Positions 16,862 through 24,818 of a stretch of 64,000 nucleotides of DNA are shown here, one piece after another (the first letter of the stretch is position 1; each line of letters starts with the position of its first letter). Below the pieces are notes generated by a model. The model ran no database searches. It was not told the origin of the DNA and worked only from the letters and a program-made list of their open reading frames with translations. The position numbers and the translations under genes are program-made. The stretch spans positions 1 through 64,000 of the forward strand of contig CAZUXY010000001.1 of NCBI GenBank assembly GCA_964624235.1, given 5' to 3'. The stretch comes from CAZUXY01 sp964624235 (GTDB lineage: Bacteria; Spirochaetota; UBA4802; UBA5368).

Positions 16862-16935
16862 GCGTCCATAGCTCAGTTGGATAGAGCGCCGGACTACGAA
16901 TCCGTAGGTCAGAGGTTCGAATCCTCTTGGACGCA
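16862..16935 (+). tRNA. tRNA-Arg (anticodon ACG)
   Basis: Acceptor arms GCGTCCA/TGGACGC pair fully, with discriminator A at 16935. D-arm GCTCAGTTGGATAGAGC and T-arm AGAGGTTCGAATCCTCT are canonical. The anticodon loop CTACGAA gives ACG at 16896-16898. Its first base is the A that TadA converts to inosine so that CGU, CGC and CGA are read. The tadA gene starts 70 bp downstream. Confidence 0.96.
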
Positions 16936-16943
16936 AAGAACCC

Positions 16944-16971
16944 GAAAGCGCGGATACGTATCCGCGCTTTC
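16944..16971 (+). terminator. Perfect 28-bp palindrome between tRNA-Arg and tadA
   Basis: GAAAGCGCGGATAC (16944-16957) is followed directly by its exact reverse complement (16958-16971), then by CTTACTAT. As RNA it makes a 12-bp or longer stem starting 9 nt after the tRNA. It may terminate or mark 3' processing of the tRNA transcript, but there is no long U tract, so some read-through into tadA is plausible. Confidence 0.6.
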
Positions 16972-17005
16972 TTACTATATGCAACAGAGTATCGGTATCT
17001 TTACC

Positions 17006-17467
17006 ATGAACAGCGACGAAATCTACATGCGGCTCGCGCTTGACGAAGCGCGCAAAGCGGCAGAAAGGGGCGAAGTGCCCGTCGGCGCTGTTATCGTGGA
17101 CGGCGGTACGGTGATCGTAAGGGCGTGCAACCGCAACCGGTCGCTGAACGACCCGGTACAGCATGCCGAGATAATCGCCATAAGGGAAGCCGCGCTGCTG
17201 CGCGCAAACGAAAGACTGACGGGCTGCGATATCTACGTAACCAAGGAGCCGTGCGCCATGTGCGCGGGGGCCATAGTGCACGCGCGCATCCAAAGGGTAT
17301 ACATCGGCACAGAAGATGAAAAATACGGCGCCTGCGGTACGGTGCTTTCAGTGTGCGGAAATCCCCGTCTTAATCATATACCGGAAGTCCGCTTCGGGAT
17401 ATTAAGGGAAGAATGCGCGCGGCTGCTTACCGACTTTTTCAAAAAACTCCGTCGAGGGAAGGAGTAA
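17006..17467 (+). CDS. tadA: tRNA(adenine-34) deaminase TadA
   Basis: 153 residues from the ATG at 17006. A longer frame would run back through the tRNA-Arg gene and is rejected. The enzyme deaminates A34 of tRNA-Arg(ACG) to inosine. The zinc deaminase motifs are present: His53 and proton-shuttle Glu55 in VQHAEIIAI, and Cys83/Cys86 in EPCAMCAGA. ARIQRVYIGTEDEKYGACGTVLSV is typical of TadA. The gene is directly downstream of the gene for its only well-established tRNA substrate, separated by a palindrome. The HerA-like gene converges from the right. Confidence 0.96.
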   Translation: MNSDEIYMRLALDEARKAAERGEVPVGAVIVDGGTVIVRACNRNRSLNDPVQHAEIIAIREAALLRANERLTGCDIYVTKEPCAMCAGAIVHARIQRVYIGTEDEKYGACGTVLSVCGNPRLNHIPEVRFGILREECARLLTDFFKKLRRGKE

Positions 17468-17489
17468 CGGCGAACCTTCAGTGCGGCGA

Positions 17490-18944
17490 TCACCTTTTAC
17501 CCAGAAGCGAGCCCAGCACCCCGCGGATAAGGGAACGACCCAGCTGGCTGCCTACCGCCCGGGCGGCGCTCTTTACCATGGCGTCCACGACCGAATCCCC
17601 CCGTCGCCCCCGTTTGGCCTCACGCGGTTCCTCCTGTTCGACGGCGTCTTCTGTTTCTGCCGTCTTTTCGGCCTTTCCCTTCAGTATCTCGAACGCCGAT
17701 TCCCGGTCGACCTCCTTCTCATAATGGCCGTAAAGGGCCGACCCTTTGATGATGCTTACCCGCTCATCCTTCGTTAACGGCCCTATGCGGCTTTCCGGCG
17801 GGCGTATATGGGCACGCTGGACGATTCCCGGAGTCCCCTTCTCGTCAAGAAAACTCACCAGGGCCTCTCCCACCCCCAGTTCCATAATGGCCTTCTCGGT
17901 GTCTAGTTTCGGGTTTTCCCGAAAGGTCTGTGCGGCTGCCCTGACGGCCTTCTGGTCACGGGGGGTAAAGGCCCGCAGCGCGTGCTGAATGCGGTTTCCC
18001 ATCTGGCCCAGCACCCTGTCGGGAACATCCAGGGGATTCTGGGTGATAAAATAGACTCCCACCCCCTTGGATCGGATCAACCGCACCACCTGTTCTATCT
18101 TCTCAAGCAGGGCGGCCGGCGCGTCGGTGAACAGGAGGTGCGCTTCATCAAAGAAGAAGACCAGCTTCGGTTTTTCCGGGTCCCCCGTTTCGGGGAGCTG
18201 TTCGAAGAGCTCCGAGAGCAGCCACAGGAGAAAGCTCGCATACACCCGCGGCACGTTGATGAGCCGGTCCGCGGCGAGAATGTTTATGATCCCCTGACCT
18301 TTCGTGTCGGTCTGCAGAAAGTCGTTCATGTCCAGCGCCGGCTCGCCGAAGATGCTGCCGGCCCCCTCCTCCTCCAGGGCGAGGAGCCCCCTTTGAATGG
18401 CGCCCACGCTGGCCGCCGACACTTTTCCGTACTCGGTGGTGATCTCCCGCGCATGGTCCCCTGTGTGCTGGAGCATGGCCCTCAGGTCTTTCAGATCGAG
18501 CAAAAGCAGCCCGTTGTCGTCGGCGAAGCGGAACACCAGGGAAAGCACGCCGCTCTGGGTTTCATTCAGGTTCAACAGCCGCGACAGCAGCAGCGGTCCC
18601 ATTTCGGTGATGGTGGTGCGCACAGGATGTCCCTGCGCCCCGAAGAGGTCCCAGAAAACCACCGGGCACCCTGCCGGGGTGTAGTTACTTATGGACATAT
18701 CTTTGATTCGTTCCTTTACCTTCGGATTGTCGCCGGCGGGTTTGCCGATGCCCGCGAGATCGCCCTTGACATCGGCCATGAAACAGGGGACGCCGATGCG
18801 GCTGAACTGTTCGGCAAGCACCTGCAGCGTCACGGTTTTGCCGGTACCGGTGGCGCCGGCGATCAGGCCGTGCCGGTTAGCCATCCTCGGCAGCAGAAAA
18901 AGTTCTTTATCAGATTTCGCTATGAAAAGTCCGTTTTCTTTCAT
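17490..18944 (-). CDS. HerA/YjgR-type (DUF853) ATPase
   Basis: 484 residues from the ATG at 18944 (GAGGAA site just upstream); a GTG at 18956 is the alternative. The Walker A motif GATGTGKTVTLQVLAEQF lies near residue 30 and Walker B in KPKLVFFFDEAHLLF. GVYFITQNPLDVPDRVLGQMGNRIQHALRAFTPRDQKAVRAA matches the DUF853/YjgR branch of the HerA-FtsK superfamily of hexameric DNA translocases. The exact role of YjgR-type proteins is not known. The tail is charged (EQEEPREAKRGRRGD), then ends SLIRGVLGSLLGKR. No NurA nuclease is adjacent, so a HerA-NurA repair pair is not indicated here. Confidence 0.88.
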   Translation of the reverse strand: MKENGLFIAKSDKELFLLPRMANRHGLIAGATGTGKTVTLQVLAEQFSRIGVPCFMADVKGDLAGIGKPAGDNPKVKERIKDMSISNYTPAGCPVVFWDLFGAQGHPVRTTITEMGPLLLSRLLNLNETQSGVLSLVFRFADDNGLLLLDLKDLRAMLQHTGDHAREITTEYGKVSAASVGAIQRGLLALEEEGAGSIFGEPALDMNDFLQTDTKGQGIINILAADRLINVPRVYASFLLWLLSELFEQLPETGDPEKPKLVFFFDEAHLLFTDAPAALLEKIEQVVRLIRSKGVGVYFITQNPLDVPDRVLGQMGNRIQHALRAFTPRDQKAVRAAAQTFRENPKLDTEKAIMELGVGEALVSFLDEKGTPGIVQRAHIRPPESRIGPLTKDERVSIIKGSALYGHYEKEVDRESAFEILKGKAEKTAETEDAVEQEEPREAKRGRRGDSVVDAMVKSAARAVGSQLGRSLIRGVLGSLLGKR

Positions 18945-19198
18945 GATATTCCTCACGTCGATTCAGGCCCATCGGCCGTTTCCCGGTATCACCATCTGCT
19001 TTCATGGAGCATAATCAAGAAAAAACCGTCCGTCAACCATATTTGGAACCGTCGGGTCATTGCACCTGAAACCGGAATTATTTGCCGTGTCAGTGTTCAC
19101 ACCAAAAAATGCAACATAACACTGTTATGAATTTATGGTTGAAAAAATCGTTTCACACCGTAAGTCTGGAATCACATCATCCTCGAAGGAGCGGCTTT

Positions 19199-20020
19199 AT
19201 GTCAAATTATGAGTTCTATATCGTCGATAAAAAACCTCCCATCGCGTGGGTCTACCTTAACAGGCCCGACAAGCTAAACGCGATGCACGCGCCCGCATGG
19301 AAGGAATCCATTCCCATTTTCCAGGACCTGGACCGGGACGACGCGATCAAAGTGGTAATTATATCAGGGAAGGGAAGCTGCTTCACCGCCGGCATCGACC
19401 TTATCGGCATGGCGCCCGAGGTTCCCGAGATAATGCCCAAGGACCCCAGGGGCGCCGTCAAGATAAAGCTGGTACAGAAGATCCAGGCGCTGCAGGAAAC
19501 CATGACCAGCATAGAGCGCTGCAAAAAACCGGTCATCGCGGCGGTGCATGGATACTGCATAGGCGCCGGCCTAGATATGATCACCGCCTGCGATATACGC
19601 CTGTGTTCCAGAGACGCGGTTTTTTCGGTGCGGGAGGCCAAGGTCGCCATCGTCGCCGACGTGGGAACCCTGCAGCGGCTGCCCCACATCGTGGGCCAGG
19701 GCATCGCCCGGGAAATGGCGTACACGGCGAAGGACATCGACGCACAGCGCGCCAGAGAGGTGAATCTGGTGAACCATGTCTACGAGGACTATGATTCCCT
19801 CATGAAAGGCGCCGAGGAGATGGCGAATGAAATCCTCACCAATTCGCCGCTGGCGGTACAGGCATCGAAGATGGTGCTGAACTACTGTATCGGCAAAACC
19901 ATCGATGACGGACTGAAATACGTGTCCGCCGTCAGTTCGAACATTCTCCCCTCCGACGACCTGGTGGAGGCTATAACCGCACGGATGGAGAAAAGGAAAC
20001 CCAATTTTACTGGGAAATAA
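19199..20020 (+). CDS. Enoyl-CoA hydratase/isomerase family protein (crotonase)
   Basis: 273 residues from the ATG at 19199, preceded by GAAGGAG; the frame upstream of it lacks family sequence. Crotonase oxyanion-hole segments are visible: FTAGIDL in the first half and AAVHGYCIGAGLDMITACDIRLCSRDAVFSVREAKVAIVADVGTLQRLPHIVG. The Glu/Asp-rich stretch around SVREAKVAIVADVG is more like dienoyl-CoA isomerases (ECH1) than classic hydratases, because ECH1 proteins have Asp in this position. It therefore could be a delta3,5-delta2,4-dienoyl-CoA isomerase. No beta-oxidation partner genes are nearby. Confidence 0.85.
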   Translation: MSNYEFYIVDKKPPIAWVYLNRPDKLNAMHAPAWKESIPIFQDLDRDDAIKVVIISGKGSCFTAGIDLIGMAPEVPEIMPKDPRGAVKIKLVQKIQALQETMTSIERCKKPVIAAVHGYCIGAGLDMITACDIRLCSRDAVFSVREAKVAIVADVGTLQRLPHIVGQGIAREMAYTAKDIDAQRAREVNLVNHVYEDYDSLMKGAEEMANEILTNSPLAVQASKMVLNYCIGKTIDDGLKYVSAVSSNILPSDDLVEAITARMEKRKPNFTGK

Positions 20021-20065
20021 TAAAACAAACCGATGTTACTTTAAGCACTGTGGTACATTTTATCA

Positions 20066-20083
20066 GCCACGGAGGCACAGAGG
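20066..20083 (+). repeat. Dispersed intergenic repeat, copy 2 (inverted pair with 20214-20231)
   Basis: gccacggaggcacagagg. Its reverse complement differs from the copy at 20214-20231 at one base, so the two form long inverted arms around 130 bp of non-coding DNA between the crotonase and AsmA-like genes. Confidence 0.7.
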
Positions 20084-20213
20084 AAAAGCGTCGCAAAACC
20101 AGTTCATACTGCTATCTTTTCAGGCAAAGCGGAAAGTCAATTTGTAAAAAGCATACATCCCGCTGCTTGATTCCCTGAAACAGCACGGGTTTGTTTTTCT
20201 TGTTCCCCAAAAA

Positions 20214-20231
20214 CCTCTGTGCCTCTGTGGC
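20214..20231 (-). repeat. Dispersed intergenic repeat, copy 3 (inverted pair with 20066-20083)
   Basis: cctctgtgcctctgtggc, lying 23 bp past the stop of the AsmA-like gene. It pairs with copy 2 except at one position. I recall similar CTCTGTG(C/T)CTCTGTGG elements between genes in many unrelated bacteria; their role is unknown to me. Confidence 0.7.
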
Positions 20232-20254
20232 AATATTTATTGATCTTTTGTTTC

Positions 20255-21739
20255 TTAAAACAGTTTCTTCTTGAGCTTCTTCAAATCCTTCCCGGCTTTT
20301 TTTCCCGCGTCCTTGCCGATGTCTTTTGCCTTGTCCTTCGCGGCCTCCTCGGCCTTTTTTTTCGCGATATCGCCCACGTCTTTCGCCGCGTCTTTCACCA
20401 CCTCTTCAATGGTGGGGAGCTTGGGCTTTACCAGGGCAGCTTTCGGTTTGCTCATGGTGCCGGTTACCTTGTAGCCCAGATCGATACGGCCGTCCTTGTC
20501 CAGCAGGGGCTTCATGGCGGCGTCGGCCACCTTGTCGGGCTTGAGGTACTTGTCGAGCTTGGCTGTTTTAAGGGCTTTCCCCGCGTTTTTCTCGACGCCC
20601 GAACGCACCGATCTGGCGTGCTTCTGGTCCACCAGCATCTCCATGTCCATGTCGACGGCCTTGCTGCTGGTGTTGACGGTGCCGCCGAACTTCAGCAGAA
20701 AATCACCGGCGTTGATGCGTCCGTCTGAAATTTTGGCGACGCCGCCCTTGTACCAGAGGTTGAGAAACCCGTCTTTCCATTTAACCTTGTCTTTAAGAAA
20801 ATCGAACTTTCCGCAGTACTTCTGCAGTTTCTCCACCGAGTTGAGCTTGTCGAAAATCTGCAGCCCAGTCATGGTCCCGTAGGGCGAGCCCGCTTTGACG
20901 GCGATCTCGGGGTTCACCAGCCTGCTTTTAAGGTCGAAGGGCTTCACCGTGCCGTTCACCGAAAGGCCTATGTCGAAGGAATCCACGCTGCCGGTGGTCA
21001 TCTTTCCCACGGTCCTGACACCCGTCTCGACCTTGAGCTTGGCCAGGTTCGCGTTCGCCAGGTTCTTCGGATCTATGGAGATGTCATAGACCAGGGCGGT
21101 AAGGTTATACACCTGCAGCGTCTGCTTGCTCCCCTGGTCGACGAAGGTGAGGGTGCCCTTCTGCGTACCCACCTTGCCGATGCTTACTGCCACCGGCAGG
21201 TCGTCGGCGGTGAAGGGTTTGACCGGTTTCTTCGCCTCCGCGGCCTTTTTCTTCGCCTCTTCCCGCTGCTTCTTCATGAGTTCCGCCTTCTCCTGGGGCG
21301 TCATCTTTTTGGGCGCCACCAGGTCAGAAAAGTTGAACAGACCGCTCTTGTAGCGCACCACGTTGATGACCGGCTCGTACAGCACCAGTTCGCGCAGTTC
21401 CACCTTTCCGCTGATGAGGGGCAGTATGCGCACCTTGAAATTGAACGACTTCATGCCCGCGAAGAGATCGCTTTTCGCCACGGGTTTCCCCTTGAGCGCG
21501 TTGAGCTCTTCGGGGGTCTTGAAGTTCGAAACCGCCACCTCTTTCACCTCGATGCCCGAGAGCACCGAGAATATGCTCACGTCTATCGCGCCGATGGTGA
21601 CCTGGCGGTTCAGGGCCTTCTGCATCTGGGCCGCGATCATCTCTTTGTCGACGATCATTATGAGGACCGCCCCGGCGATCACCACAAGAAGCACGAGCCC
21701 CCCGATTACAATACCTAGCCATTTTAAAATCTTTTTCAT
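20255..21739 (-). CDS. AsmA-family protein
   Basis: 494 residues with one N-terminal membrane helix (LKWLGIVIGGLVLLVVIAGAVLIMIV) and a large predicted periplasmic part. The opening ALNRQVTIGAIDVSIFSVLSGIEVKEVAVSN is the typical AsmA/YhjG start, and the C-terminal repeats of beta-strands (FGGTVNTSSKAVDMDMEMLVDQ) fit. AsmA-like proteins are linked to phospholipid transport to, and order of, the outer membrane. The tail is extremely rich in Lys/Ala/Asp (DIAKKKAEEAAKDKAKDIGK), an unusual charged coiled-coil-like end. GGAGG precedes the ATG. Single gene. Confidence 0.85.
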   Translation of the reverse strand: MKKILKWLGIVIGGLVLLVVIAGAVLIMIVDKEMIAAQMQKALNRQVTIGAIDVSIFSVLSGIEVKEVAVSNFKTPEELNALKGKPVAKSDLFAGMKSFNFKVRILPLISGKVELRELVLYEPVINVVRYKSGLFNFSDLVAPKKMTPQEKAELMKKQREEAKKKAAEAKKPVKPFTADDLPVAVSIGKVGTQKGTLTFVDQGSKQTLQVYNLTALVYDISIDPKNLANANLAKLKVETGVRTVGKMTTGSVDSFDIGLSVNGTVKPFDLKSRLVNPEIAVKAGSPYGTMTGLQIFDKLNSVEKLQKYCGKFDFLKDKVKWKDGFLNLWYKGGVAKISDGRINAGDFLLKFGGTVNTSSKAVDMDMEMLVDQKHARSVRSGVEKNAGKALKTAKLDKYLKPDKVADAAMKPLLDKDGRIDLGYKVTGTMSKPKAALVKPKLPTIEEVVKDAAKDVGDIAKKKAEEAAKDKAKDIGKDAGKKAGKDLKKLKKKLF

Positions 21740-21870
21740 GCACTACCTCCGCGTATGCCGTAAAAACTATGGAATATAAAATGAAAATCTATAGATGGGT
21801 ACATTCATATGTTCGCATGATACAGAGAATTTCAACATGATGCAACCTATTTTCGTGTAAAGAAAAAGCC

Positions 21871-21896
21871 GCCACGGAAACGCGGAGGCACAAAGG
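21871..21896 (+). repeat. Dispersed intergenic repeat, copy 4 (with insertion)
   Basis: gccacggaaacgcggaggca followed by caaagg: the copy-2 sequence with about eight extra bases in the middle. It lies upstream of the AsmA-like gene. Confidence 0.5.
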
Positions 21897-22028
21897 TTTT
21901 GTAGGATTTACGGACAATACTGTAAGCTCTTATGCGGGGAATCGCGCCGCGGCTCGAACAAAACCTTTACCTGCCCTGCTACCATGTTCTTCCGCGGCAC
22001 TTTGTTATGTGTTATACATCTCGCATAC

Positions 22029-22054
22029 AAAAAAGACGCGGCCTGCGCCGCGCC
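22029..22054 (-). terminator. Terminator after the 22082-23167 gene
   Basis: On the minus strand GGCGCGGC (22054-22047), loop GCAG, then GCCGCGTC (22042-22035) form an 8-bp stem with one G-U/mismatch, followed by six U residues (22034-22029). It lies about 28 bp after the stop. Confidence 0.85.
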
Positions 22055-22081
22055 TTTGTTGTGCCGTGATGAACGGTTTTT

Positions 22082-23167
22082 CTACCACACCACCCCGGCG
22101 GTAAGGCCGACAGCGGCACCGGTTGCGGGATAGTAAATCACGGGGATGTCGATCTTCACCATCCAAAGGTTGAAGCCGATACCCGCCATAACACGCGGCC
22201 GTATAAATGAGGGGGCCACGTCCCTGGTGGAACCATCGATAAGAAGAGAACCCACGGGATAATTTGTTATTCCATTACTTACCCGCAGACCACCGGCCGA
22301 CATGATTATAATGTCTGAATTACCAAAAGAGAAATCTACCCCGGCACCCAGTGTTACATTAAGAAACCAGAGCAACCTGACCGACGTGGTAATGTCGAAG
22401 GGAATGGTATAAGTGGTTGTTTCTACACCCAGAGTGATCGATGGATCAGCATAAAGGAAATACCCACCCAGTCCAATGCCTGATAAGTCAGTTGATGACC
22501 GGTAGGAATCCAACTCAATAGTAACATCCACTTCACTTTTATGATACAAAAACCCCGTCCCTATCGAAAGACCCCGCCACTTTAAAAATCCCCAGCCGAT
22601 GTCGCCGCCTTTAATGAGGCCATAGTTGGCACCAATTCCAATCAGTGTATTCTTTATTTCCACTTCATCAGCGGGTTTAAACTTTATCGAACCGAACTTC
22701 AGGTTCAGATAGAGGTCTTTCATAATGAATCCAGCGTTGATGCCCAGATTGAAGAACGAGACGCCGGCCCCCACACCCGCGTCTATGTCGCCCTTTTCTT
22801 CTAGATCGTCACCGATCTCGTCGTAGTACGAGGGTTTTATAGAAGGAGCCTGCACCCCCACCATAACCCCGGCGGTGATGGCGAAGAGGGAGTAGTTCTG
22901 GTAGCCCTGAAAGGTGGCTGCCTGGGCCGAATAGATGTTGGCGTTGGCAAAGCCTTTTGCCAGATCCTTTTGATCCTGATATTTACTGAGTTCGGCATTT
23001 ACATCACTTCCTATCTCAGTATTATATAGCGTGAGTAAGGTTGCTGCTGATCCTGGGAAACCTGGAATATCCTGAAAAGATGGTGTTATTGTAATCGCCT
23101 GAACATTCCCTGTAACAAAAAAGAGCGCCGTTACTCCTATAACAAAAGACAGCAGAATTTTTTTCAT
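22082..23167 (-). CDS. Predicted outer-membrane beta-barrel protein
   Basis: 361 residues. The signal peptide is KKILLSFVIGVTALFFVTGNVQA. The mature part is rich in alternating strands with Gly and aromatic residues (GAGVSFFNLGINAGFIMKDLYLNLKFGS, GLSIGTGFLYHKSEVDVTIELD) and ends on an aromatic residue (GLTAGVVW), as outer-membrane barrels do. No family name is recognised; similar secreted barrels of unknown role are common in spirochaetes and other diderms. RBS GGAGG. It has its own terminator and a strong hairpin 44 bp before its start. Confidence 0.65.
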   Translation of the reverse strand: MKKILLSFVIGVTALFFVTGNVQAITITPSFQDIPGFPGSAATLLTLYNTEIGSDVNAELSKYQDQKDLAKGFANANIYSAQAATFQGYQNYSLFAITAGVMVGVQAPSIKPSYYDEIGDDLEEKGDIDAGVGAGVSFFNLGINAGFIMKDLYLNLKFGSIKFKPADEVEIKNTLIGIGANYGLIKGGDIGWGFLKWRGLSIGTGFLYHKSEVDVTIELDSYRSSTDLSGIGLGGYFLYADPSITLGVETTTYTIPFDITTSVRLLWFLNVTLGAGVDFSFGNSDIIIMSAGGLRVSNGITNYPVGSLLIDGSTRDVAPSFIRPRVMAGIGFNLWMVKIDIPVIYYPATGAAVGLTAGVVW

Positions 23168-23210
23168 AAATCCTCCAATACGCAGCCTGAGATGTGAGTT
23201 TTCACCGTGT

Positions 23211-23240
23211 ACTGCCGCCCCCCTTCCCGGGGGCGGCAGT
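23211..23240 (-). promoter_or_regulatory. Strong GC-rich hairpin upstream of the barrel gene
   Basis: 12-bp perfect stem: ACTGCCGCCCCC (23211-23222) against GGGGGCGGCAGT (23229-23240), six-base loop. It lies in the leader of the 22082-23167 gene or just upstream of its promoter. No U tract follows on either strand, so it is not a plain terminator. It could stabilise or attenuate the transcript. Confidence 0.5.
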
Positions 23241-23425
23241 AAACTATACCCGCATCACCACGGGGCATGCAAGTATTTTTTAAGTGCGGTGAGGGTTGCA
23301 TTTCATCAGCAGGAAAGCCCCTTTAGTTCGCATGTGCTTCCGCATATACTCACCCATCGACACTATCGTATCATTTTTCTGTACGCCGCGTTCAGGTGAG
23401 GGTATAAGGCATCAGGCGGGGAGAA

Positions 23426-23447
23426 CCGGGCGCCTCCTGGCGCCCGG
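23426..23447 (-). terminator. Hairpin after the 23463-24113 gene
   Basis: CCGGGCGCC (23426-23434), loop TCCT, GGCGCCCGG (23439-23447): a perfect 9-bp stem about 15 bp downstream of the stop. No U tract follows; termination may be weak or Rho-assisted. Confidence 0.5.
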
Positions 23448-23462
23448 CTTGCAACGCGGTTA

Positions 23463-24113
23463 TCAGAGGTAGAAAATCACGCCCAGTATTCCCCGGGAAA
23501 GGGCAAAGGAGCCGGTACGGGTCTCGTTTTCGGAGGTTTTTACCCCAGCCGTGTTATACGATTCGTTCTTTTCGTTGCTGCTGAAATATCCGAACCCCAT
23601 ATCGGCGAAAAGGACCAGGTGCCTGCCGATCATGTATTTAAACCCGACCACGGCCGAAATCGACATGTCCTCTTCCTTCTCTTCACTTTTACTGCCGTCG
23701 CCGTTTTTCGTGTCGCGTTCATACCTGCCATAGTCGCAGCGGGGCCCAAGGTATAGATACAGTCCCCCCGAAATATTTCTGTTGTAATAAAGGCCCAGAG
23801 TGCCGCCTGCATAAAGGTAATCGTTTTTGTCGGTTACACCGGTCATTTTATTTTCATATTCCCGGTTTCTGCTCATAATAAAAATACCAGGCTCGATTGA
23901 AAACGCCGCCACCGGATGGTACACTGCACCTATGCCGTAAAAGCGGCTTATGGTATCCAGTCCGCCAAGGTAAAACTCATCGTTGATGGGGGTACCTATG
24001 AAGAAGCTTAAACCTATGTCGCCCGACTGGATTTTCGCTTCTTCCTGGCCATACAGCGGGGACGACGCATGGCACACCGCACAGCAGAACAGAATGATCG
24101 CAAGCTTACGCAT
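23463..24113 (-). CDS. Predicted outer-membrane beta-barrel protein (OMP_b-brl-like)
   Basis: 216 residues. Signal peptide KLAIILFCCAVCHASSPLYG with cleavage probably before QEEAK. The mature part has about eight amphipathic strands (FYGIGAVYHPVAAFSIEPGIFIMS, YAGGTLGLYYNRNISGGLYLYLGP, AVVGFKYMIGRHLVLFADMGFGYF) and ends in GVIFYL, the C-terminal aromatic pattern recognised by the BAM complex. It resembles small OmpX/OprF-like 8-strand barrels. An acidic loop (KSEEKEEDM) probably faces outside. Monocistronic; the double-HTH gene lies upstream. Confidence 0.68.
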   Translation of the reverse strand: MRKLAIILFCCAVCHASSPLYGQEEAKIQSGDIGLSFFIGTPINDEFYLGGLDTISRFYGIGAVYHPVAAFSIEPGIFIMSRNREYENKMTGVTDKNDYLYAGGTLGLYYNRNISGGLYLYLGPRCDYGRYERDTKNGDGSKSEEKEEDMSISAVVGFKYMIGRHLVLFADMGFGYFSSNEKNESYNTAGVKTSENETRTGSFALSRGILGVIFYL

Positions 24114-24169
24114 ACCGCATCACCTCTCTCGTTTTTTCTGATTACACCCCGCCGCGTAAGGGCGAAGTT

Positions 24170-24748
24170 TTACAGAAAAATACCATAGATTCTGCCGGTG
24201 TCAATACAGCGTAAGCTTAAACCATATGCTGTGCATCGGTCATCGGGCAGGGATTCCCCGGGTACCCGGTATGCGTCGACAATGCCGAAATACCGGTAGA
24301 GCCGAAGTAACGCGCTGGCCCGTGTTGCGGTCTTCGCGTTTTCCATTCTCGCGATAGTGCTGCGATGGATGCCGATGCGGTCTGAAAGCGTTTCCCTGGA
24401 AATACCGTGTTCCCCGCGCAAAGATTCTATGAACGACCCAAGGCTTTCATATACCATCGCTTCAGGGAAAAGCGGGTGAGAGGGGCCTGTTTTATTACAG
24501 TGCAGCGATTTGTTGAAGTAATCTATCGCGATGTGTTCCACTCCCAGGGAGAGGCAGAGGTTGGTCATTGTCCCGCAGGTAAGATCAATACAGCCCCTTT
24601 CAACGGCATTAATGGTATTGCGATGCACTCCCGCGATTTCCGCGCAGTATTCCTGCGAAAAACCCAGTTCCTTTCGTAGCCTGAGTACTATCGCGCCGAA
24701 GCTGTGTAAATAATTTTCAGGATTGAAAACGGCCGCGGTCCTTGCCAT
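24170..24748 (-). CDS. Tandem helix-turn-helix (XRE-type) regulator
   Basis: 192 residues from Met at 24748; a longer start at 24796 would run through a hairpin. Two XRE-type helix-turn-helix domains lie in tandem. The first is SFGAIVLRLRKELGFSQEY...IAGVHRNTINAVERG and the second SFIESLRGEHGISRETLSDRIGIHRSTIARMENA. They share the (V/I)HR(N/S)TI pattern, so the gene probably arose by internal duplication. A short C-terminal region (DDRCTAYGLSLRCIDTGRIYGIFL) resembles no ligand domain I know. It sits between an outer-membrane barrel gene and the cyclase operon and could control either one. Confidence 0.8.
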   Translation of the reverse strand: MARTAAVFNPENYLHSFGAIVLRLRKELGFSQEYCAEIAGVHRNTINAVERGCIDLTCGTMTNLCLSLGVEHIAIDYFNKSLHCNKTGPSHPLFPEAMVYESLGSFIESLRGEHGISRETLSDRIGIHRSTIARMENAKTATRASALLRLYRYFGIVDAYRVPGESLPDDRCTAYGLSLRCIDTGRIYGIFL

Positions 24749-24794
24749 AGTGTTCTCGACATTATTGTCAGGAATTTCACCGGCCCTGTGGAGC

Positions 24795-24818
24795 ATACGC
24801 GGATTTGCATCCGCGTAT
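24795..24818 (-). terminator. Hairpin at the end of the cyclase operon
   Basis: ATACGCGGAT (24795-24804), loop TTGC, ATCCGCGTAT (24809-24818). The 10-bp perfect stem begins at the stop codon of the 24818-25603 gene. There is no U tract. Its core resembles that of the tRNA-Arg/tadA palindrome (CGCGGAT). Confidence 0.5.

Noticed and set aside
16877..17005. Longer TadA reading frame starting within the tRNA-Arg gene
   Set aside because: It would translate tRNA and hairpin sequence; the ATG at 17006 gives the normal TadA length.
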